Source of the DNA: Angiostrongylus vasorum
Lineage: Eukaryota > Nematoda > Chromadorea > Rhabditida > Metastrongylidae
Assembly (NCBI GenBank): GCA_018806985.1
Contig: JADANN010000419.1
Location: 1-64,000, forward strand
Direction: 5' to 3'
Length of the DNA: 64,000 nucleotides
A model generated the notes under the pieces. The model saw only the letters and a list, made by a program, of their open reading frames with translations, was not told the origin of the DNA and searched no databases. Positions 58,301-64,000 of this stretch are shown in pieces; positions within the stretch are counted from its first letter, which is position 1, and every line of letters starts with the position of its first letter. The position numbers and the translations under genes are program-made.

Positions 58301-60129
58301 AACTGCGCTTCGTGCACACCATCGTAGATTATAATTTGTGAAGTAGACTTGTCTCTTGCTCTTTATTCTTTTTTCGTAACCGTACGTTGACGACAAAAAA
58401 TGAATCGTTGAGTCGAATGTGTATGGAAGCATAACGTTGACTATATATAACATCAGCTAAATCCCCATCGATTGCTGTAGTATGAAGAACACTCTTTGTT
58501 ACTATGGTTCTTTGCCTTTGTTAAATTCTTTGACCATAACCTTTTAGAAAAATTCAAAAACAGCGAACAAAAAAGGAGAAGAAAGTGAAGGGAAAGGAGA
58601 TACTAAAACGGGGAAAAAAAATCTGCACACCTGCGAAACCTAACTAGGCTGAAAGTGGTGGGTGTAGAAAATTTCAAGGCGAGACCTCACTTCTGCTTTT
58701 CCTTCGGTGTTCTATGAAGCGAAGAAATGCCGATTTCTTTTCCCTTAAAGCCTCTACACGCGAGAAAGAAAGTGAAGTCAAGTGATTTGCAGCAATATTT
58801 TGTCGCAGTGGAGTGGTCCAACACTGTAGTAAGTTCACGCTTTGGTAACATTTCTGTTTGACAGGATCAACTACTTTTTTCCATGAAGATCTTGATCTGA
58901 GTATGCTATATGCGGAGACAGCTATTTGAAGAATCGGGACTCAGTCTGGCTCATAATTTTGTTCCTTTATCACGAGTGCTTTCATGAGGGTTCATAAGTC
59001 GTGATGTAACATGGATGGAGCGGCGTTACATCAATGAGATCGGAGATCTGCTGAAGTTTGTCGCGCTTGAGTTGAACAGGAAGCGAGCTCTAGATCTCTT
59101 TTTTTCATGAGGAACTCAAACAATTCCTATTTTCAACGTTGTTACCGTAACGATAGGATGTTTTGTTCTAGACTTGTCGTTTTGTTTCCCATCATATCTT
59201 CAAAGTTGTTGGTAGTGTTCGTCGTGCAGTAAGAGCTCAGCTGGTTCTTCTACGTTCATTAAACAGCTGACTAGTGTTGCTGTTGTTTTTTCCCGTTGTG
59301 AAGGCTTTTCCCTTCATTAAAGTGTTTAAATAAGTCTATCCGTTTGCTTCCAAACAATGGCGGTTGTCCATGAAGTTCTAGTGAAAAGTAATGAAAACGG
59401 TGAAATGAACCAACTTATGTGTTACACTTTTTTTCAGGCTTAGGTTTTTTTTAACGTGAATAAAATTTCGTCCATAAATATTCCCTCGTACGTATCTCTG
59501 TGTTCAACCAGTTTTTTTCAGTCACATTTTTAAATCTTTTCTCTATACGAGCAGTTCTCCGCAATTCTCGCTAGTTAGAAAACCCTTTTATACCGTCTTC
59601 GAACCTTCGAGGGCCACTGGTGCGGTGAAAATAATGCCGCTATACTAGAATGAGTTTTTTCGATAAATGCTCCAGCACTGAAGTCGAGTGTGGCACCTTT
59701 GAACCTCTACTTTAAGGTATGCCCTGGTTGTTTATTGATTCGTGTTTCTGGATTGCGCTCTGCTCCTATTCGTTCGTCTTCCACTTTGTCGCATTTCTGC
59801 TAACACTACAGTACTCTGTGCAGGATGGTGAGCCAGCAGGATTAAAACAGGCTTGACTTGCCGGAAGATATTGTAGTACTTGTTGTAGTCAGTTTCGAAA
59901 CACTAGGCTAATATATTTGTTAATTTAGGCACTTAAGGATTTCCTCTTTTCATTAGTAAACGTCTCAGTTACGAAGAGTAAAGTCCAATTTGAAGAGGAG
60001 GTAAGGTTAAATCCTGAACTCCTCTATTGTAATCACTGTTTCATCTTTGAAGCAGTTTTTTTTTAATTTCTGCTTCGAGTTCCACCGGAATAGGGGATGG
60101 ACTCCACTTATCGACTGTGCCGGTTTGTG
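58301..60129. other. Long AT-rich stretch without recognisable gene
   Basis: I found no frame with a known pattern, no shared repeat and no splice-consistent exon set. A short 60-codon minus frame at 60041-60223 overlaps LINE leader sequence. Confidence 0.3.
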
Positions 60130-60290
60130 CTCTACATTCTATATTTGCTTTAACGTCTTCACGCATGAATGCGTGGATGTTTTCTCGTTTATGCGGATGG
60201 TATTCTACGAGTAAATTCGGCAAAAGCCTGTAATCAAGTATAAGGGAACTATAGGGGAAGCTGTCAACGGATCACGCTCGTAGAAGGATC
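60130..60290 (+). mobile_element. LINE leader fragment, weak
   Basis: GCATGAATGCGTGGATG, TTTATGCGGATGGTATTCTACGAG, CGGCAAAAGCCTGTAATCAAG and AAGGGAACTATAGG resemble 53630-53730 and 26295-26345. Confidence 0.4.
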
Positions 60291-60894
60291 TAAGGCTGGT
60301 CAGCGGCGAAGCAACATGGCCCGTTCCCAAGTTGTGCAAATCGTGCAAATTTCGAATTCCATTAGGCAGCGCTCCTTTGATTCCCTCTGTTTAATCCCAA
60401 GATGAAAACGCTTTTGGAGAAATCTTCCTTCCACCCGTAGCTGTGTCGAAACCAAAATTTTGAGACAGCATCCCTGGGTATACATTGAGGCAAATATGTC
60501 ACGACGGTTCCCTCGGCATTGGCCCCAGTGGACGTCCCAAAGAGCGCATATTGTGGTGGAACAAAAGTGTTCCTTCACTGATAAAAACAAGAGTTTTACA
60601 AACAGCTTTATTCGGCAAAGGTGTCTACGTCTCCGTCTTCAATAAGGCAGATAACCCAAGTCAGTAATCCACAGTCGTTCGACTTCTCTATGTTGTCTCT
60701 TCATCTTCGCATCGAGTCGAATCTTCTTTAGTGGGGACATCTTTCGAATGAGACAATCTCACTTTGAACAAGAAAATTTTTAATTTCGTATCACATCGCA
60801 CATCACGAAGAAATTAACTAAAAAAATATGCACTGAATATTAGTAATCAGATGTATTACTGGTAATGCTGTGAAAGATACCTGGCAGAAAAAAT
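60291..60894. other. No assigned gene
   Basis: A 96-codon minus frame (60590-60300) and two overlapping plus frames are present, without conserved words or repeat relation. Confidence 0.25.
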
Positions 60895-61215
60895 TTGTGC
60901 TATCTATAAATAAAGCTGTTATTCTGATGTGATGGGCACATTACGATTCCATGTGAATGCAGTGCGGTTGGTCTCCACGTGACATATTTAGTGGAAGACT
61001 CATATAAAGCTGTGAGTGTGCAAAGACCCTGTGTTCGATGTGATTGAAATTTTCGTCCAGCATTTTCTGTTTGGTTATGGAGGTGTTTGGCCGTGTAGAT
61101 TGCAGTCAACTTGATCTTTCCGGGCTCTGAAGAAGGCGAAGCCCGCCGAAACGTCAGCTTGTACGTAAATAAAGTAGTAAAATAACACCTCGTGTTTGCA
61201 AAACAAAAGTAGAAA
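60895..61215 (+). mobile_element. Solo Penelope-like 3' end
   Basis: GGGCACATTACGATTCCATGTG, GTCTCCACGTGACATATTTAG, GGTTATGGAGGTGTTTGGCC and the terminal CTCGTGTTTGCAAAACAAAAG match 5925-6211 closely. No coding region. It carries the best-formed hammerhead-like motif. Confidence 0.7.
61121..61161 (+). ncRNA. Hammerhead-ribozyme-like motif, best copy
   Basis: GGGCT (61122-61126), CTGAAGA (61127-61133), one A, a GGCG/CGCC stem, GAAA (61148-61151), C, GTC (61153-61155) and AGCTT (61156-61160). Stem I pairs over five bases with two G-T pairs. ACGT around the cleavage site is a palindrome, so stem III could form between two molecules, as reported for short-stem-III hammerheads. The extra A before stem II is the main doubt. 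Confidence 0.6.
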
Positions 61216-61849
61216 GAATTATAAATAAAGCTTTTAGAGTTTCAATCCCGTTAGAGAACAGTAATGCATTTGATTCCACTCGTAACACTAGCAGAGGTTG
61301 TTGGTCACATATTTGTTCGATACAGTAGCTGTTGGTGGCTAGCCGATTTATCAGTTGATTGCTTTTCATATCTCCAAACAACTCTGGCATGGGAAAAACA
61401 TCGTGCACCGCTGGACGAAATCAAATTTGTATGGATTCGTAAGCGAAATATGACCTTTGACTGGAACAAATATGCGTCATGGACTCCAGAAAACCAGAAT
61501 TTCGCCTCGGAAGAATGGAAGAGGAAGAAAAGAATATTTTTTACGTAGGCAGAGACCAGTAGATTCCAATCATTTCCATGTCAGTTTACAAACTCCACTG
61601 TGCTCTGGCGTATTTTTGATTCGATGCTGTAATCGGTAATTATTTTCTCATGCGCTGGATGCATTCAACTCAATTCACGTCGGGCTTTATTTGCTAGTTA
61701 TGTCCTCTATCAGCATATCACAGTCCCCTTTCCATGCACAGTAACGTCATTTACAGTGTTACTCGTTCAACTAACGGATACCTTCTAGTTTTAATAGTTT
61801 ATGTGATGAGGTAACCACTCTTTACAAATCGCCTATTCTTTTCTTTTCT
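61216..61849. other. Unassigned region with one protein-like frame
   Basis: The plus frame at 61264-61548 ends with FDWNKYASWTPENQNFASEE and EWKRKKRIFF, which looks protein-like, but its first half is not. No splice sites or relatives were identified. Confidence 0.2.
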
Positions 61850-62160
61850 TTTTCCATGGCAGGGTATGACGTGAAATACGATCGTGCTGAGATATTTTCA
61901 AATCTCCGGAACGTTGGTGCCCGCTGTGGGGATCTAGAACGCTATTACTCTTTCAAGAGGCTAATGCGCCCATCACCAGACAGTGCGGTTCCTTCGTTTC
62001 GCTATTCTCTCAGCGGTGTTTCATATGTACTATACATGATAGTTTATAAGATATACAATAGTCCTTCACTCAGAAAGGTACATTTTAGAAATCCTTAATA
62101 AAAAAACAGCATAGTTTCAAAAAGTATGTTCGAAAATGCAAGAAATAAAAAATAGAACGA
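61850..62160 (-). repeat. SINE R1 and adjoining repeat
   Basis: GGCAGGGTATGACGTGAAATACG, GCTGAGATATTTTCAAATCTCCGG and CGCTATTACTC match reversed R1. From 61985 on, TTTCACTCAGA-like bases and AAAAAACAGCATAGTTTCA match 9728-9860, the outer edge of the long inverted element. Confidence 0.5.
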
Positions 62161-62164
62161 TAGG

Positions 62165-62450
62165 AAAAAAAAGGATAAAGAAGGATAAAGCGCTTGGCGT
62201 TGATCAATCCCTGAGGGATGCGCCGTGCACTCGACTTCATTAAGCATCGTTTGGAGGCGAATGAATGCATATCTCTCCTTTACAATGATTCACGGTGCCC
62301 TACCAACATATCGAGCCAGTGCTGATATCCCTCCCAGACAAGTCTGGTACCAATTTGCAAACCCTCGGAGGGATGGAAGGCTTGGTGGGCCATGGGTGGA
62401 GGGATCGATTCCAGTTGTGCGTTACACGCCGCCTTCGGTGTATTGAAGCT
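62165..62450 (-). repeat. SINE R2, reversed, near full length
   Basis: Minus-strand words CAACTGGAATCGATCCCTCC (B-box-like), CACCAAGCCTTCCATCCC, TTTGCAAATTGGTACCAGAC, CTCGATATGTTGGTAGGGC and GGGATTGATCAACGCCAAGC. Best preserved R2 body in the window. Confidence 0.6.
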
Positions 62451-62689
62451 GCTTTATAAAAAAGATGTGTAGGATGTTTCCCGCTGGGAAATTGACTTCA
62501 ACGGTGAACAACGGCCAGCTTCCATGATATTTGCTTGCGGATTTACACGTTTTTAGGTGCCTTTCGAATGACTAACAACTGTTGATTCGTGAATTTTCTA
62601 CGACTACCCATCAACTAGCGCAGACTTCTATTACCGTCTTCACACCGCTGCATGCTTGTTAGCTAAGAAATAACGTTTGAAATACTATG

Positions 62690-63060
62690 AAGTGGTGGGT
62701 GGCGCCGTAGTAGTGATGCCCTTTGCTCACGAAGACTGTGCTTGGTTTAACCGTGCCCAGGCTTATCAAGCATCCTACACCTAAGGAGAGTGCAAATTGC
62801 TATCAGACTTCTTTGGGAGCAGTTCCCTCCTTCCAGTACAAGCCAGAACGCTCTCATCTTGGTAACCCCCGGTCTCTAGTAGGGACAATATGCTGGACCA
62901 ACATTCAAAATATTCATAAACAAGACGACAATCCGCAAGTAGCAGTCGAAACCCTTAGTGAAAAGTACGAGGATGATGGAGGCGAGGGAGCGCATTTAAT
63001 GGAAGAAATACTGGGATTCTCACAGTGGATGTGAAGATTTGTCGTGTAAAAAGATACATT
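62690..63060 (+). repeat. SINE family R4, second copy
   Basis: GGGTGGCGCCGTAGTAGTGATGC and GCTTGGTTTAACCGTGCCC as head, then AGCATCCTACACC, TATCAGACTTCTTTGGGAGC and an end in GTGTAAAAAGATACATTCATC. Same layout as 36172-36450. Confidence 0.5.
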
Positions 63061-63299
63061 CATCAAAGAAAGTTTGCTATCAAATTTCATAACAACAAAC
63101 ACGGCCATTATTTCTTTTACATACAGAATGTCGAACGTTCACGAAGAGTGGTGAATCATAGATATCGTTCCTTACTGTACCAATTGACGACATAATACTG
63201 TATCCCACGCATTTCAATTAGCATTTTAACGCTCAACTAAACGTCAAGATTGCAAACAACCAATGACATTTTTGGCAACAATCTGGTCTTAACTTATCG

Positions 63300-63420
63300 A
63301 CAGAATATGCTATACCACACGTCAGAAGTCCGTTGCCGTCATTCACTTCAAGTAAGAATTCTTCGGCTTTCACAATTTTCCGCAAAAAGGAAATGCTTGA
63401 GGTTAGACGGAACAATAGAA
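63300..63420 (-). pseudogene. Remnant of the uridine phosphorylase-like second exon
   Basis: On the minus strand, HFLFAEN, then after a frameshift VKAEEFLLEVNDGNGLL, aligned with FLVAEIAEAGKFFIEVNH at 21.5 kb. The surrounding bases 63060-63440 match 42230-42560. Its orientation is the same as in the other units. Confidence 0.45.
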
Positions 63421-63466
63421 CTGTAGATTTTAGACTCTATAGAACCGCAGTGTGTTAAAGTCTCGC

Positions 63467-64000
63467 AAGCGTTTTTGCATTGTAGGACTAGTATAAGCGA
63501 AACTGCACTCAAGCGGGGTGTAGTTAATTTGAACAGTGAGCTTGTTCAAAATCAAAAAGCATCTGAGAGCCCAGCGCTACGACCTTGTTGTCCGAGTACG
63601 TCGAACACCTGGGAAATTCTCAGTTCATCGGTGGTTATTTTCAACTTGTGGCATAAACTACTAGATGTACCACCTTGTCAACCATAACATGCCTGAAACA
63701 CTGTGAAGACCTGAAACTTCTCAAATACACGAATGTCTTTGAATAAAATCACAAACCGTATCCATTATTAGTCTTCGCACGAGCCCTGTAGCTGCATCGG
63801 CACTTCTTGAACCACCTGGGAATCTCCCTGTTACTCTTTGTGAAGTGCTGTGGACCAATGCGGCAGGAATTGTGAAACCGCTAACGTTAAAGTTAATCGT
63901 TCTTCCTGAAGAAAACTTCGCCCATTTGCCAATGAATCGAGCAATAAATCCAAATATTTCAAGCTGCATTTTGTGCTTCGGGAGTTTCACTTATATGTAT
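63467..64000 (-). pseudogene. Secreted-protein family copy E, reversed, runs off the window
   Basis: Exon 2 is 63905-63757 on the minus strand, 149 bases and open (TINFNVSGFTIPAALVHS, SRSADAATGLVRRLIMDT) with the GTTTGT donor. Exon 3 (63608-63467) starts VFDVLGQQGRSAGLSDA but a deletion of about seven bases gives an early stop, and its donor is GC instead of GT. Exons 4 and 5 are missing; homology stops near 63440. Exon 1 would lie beyond 64000. Closest to copy C. Confidence 0.75.

Noticed and set aside
1..64000. CRISPR arrays, rRNA or bacterial operons
   Set aside because: No regularly spaced direct repeats, no rRNA-like stretches, and genes are split by introns.

Overview
The window looks like nuclear DNA of a nematode, probably a strongylid (hookworm-like) parasite; the clade is inference. 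The signs are short introns with good GT/AG borders, pyrimidine-AG sites just upstream of start codons (fitting spliced-leader trans-splicing), RTE-type LINEs, Penelope-like elements (PLEs), mariner remnants and tRNA-derived SINEs. No bacterial-type operon, CRISPR array, rRNA or convincing stand-alone tRNA gene was seen.

The backbone is a repeated host unit. Its main gene is a five-exon gene for a secreted protein of about 225 residues with no function I can assign. Two copies read through without a break: copy C (23441-25029, 225 aa) and copy D (44605-46080, 224 aa). Others are damaged: A (2577-6850, one 7-bp frameshift and a PLE in intron 3), B (38181-39174, frameshifted, last exon lost beside a PLE), F (13263-14104, 5' part missing, stop and frameshift), G (a 5' end on the minus strand near 10.7-11.3 kb), H (only the last exon, 56378-56506) and E (minus strand, running off the right edge). 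A second host gene, resembling uridine phosphorylase, lies divergently upstream of copy C (20337-21879, minus strand). Remnants of its first exons also lie upstream of copies B and D and beside E, so the duplicated unit seems to have carried a divergent gene pair.

Layout: 0-1.1 kb LINE and SINE debris; 1.5-7.1 kb copy A with an intronic PLE; 7.1-9.6 kb a second head-to-head PLE; 9.8-13.3 kb an element with long inverted arms that contains a piece of the host gene and a zinc-finger transposase-like remnant; 13.3-15.2 kb copy F; 15.2-17.4 kb LINE plus SINE; 17.7-22 kb host-gene remnants; 22-26.1 kb copy C; 26.1-29.4 kb the longest LINE; 29.7-31.9 kb a SINE cluster and a duplicated block; 33.9-35.2 kb mariner; 36-39.2 kb copy B; 39.2-42.1 kb the most complete PLE; 42.2-46.3 kb copy D; 46.4-51.8 kb SINEs and a LINE inserted in a mariner; 52-57.5 kb duplicated blocks, orphan exon H and PLE pieces; 57.5-63 kb mostly unassigned sequence with scattered SINEs and PLE ends; 63.3-64 kb copy E.

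The parts most worth following are the secreted multigene family, the hammerhead-ribozyme-like motifs at the PLE ends, the two head-to-head PLEs, the inverted-arm element holding a host gene fragment, and the divergent uridine phosphorylase-like partner. All coding calls for split genes are my own exon joins made by eye, without transcript support.
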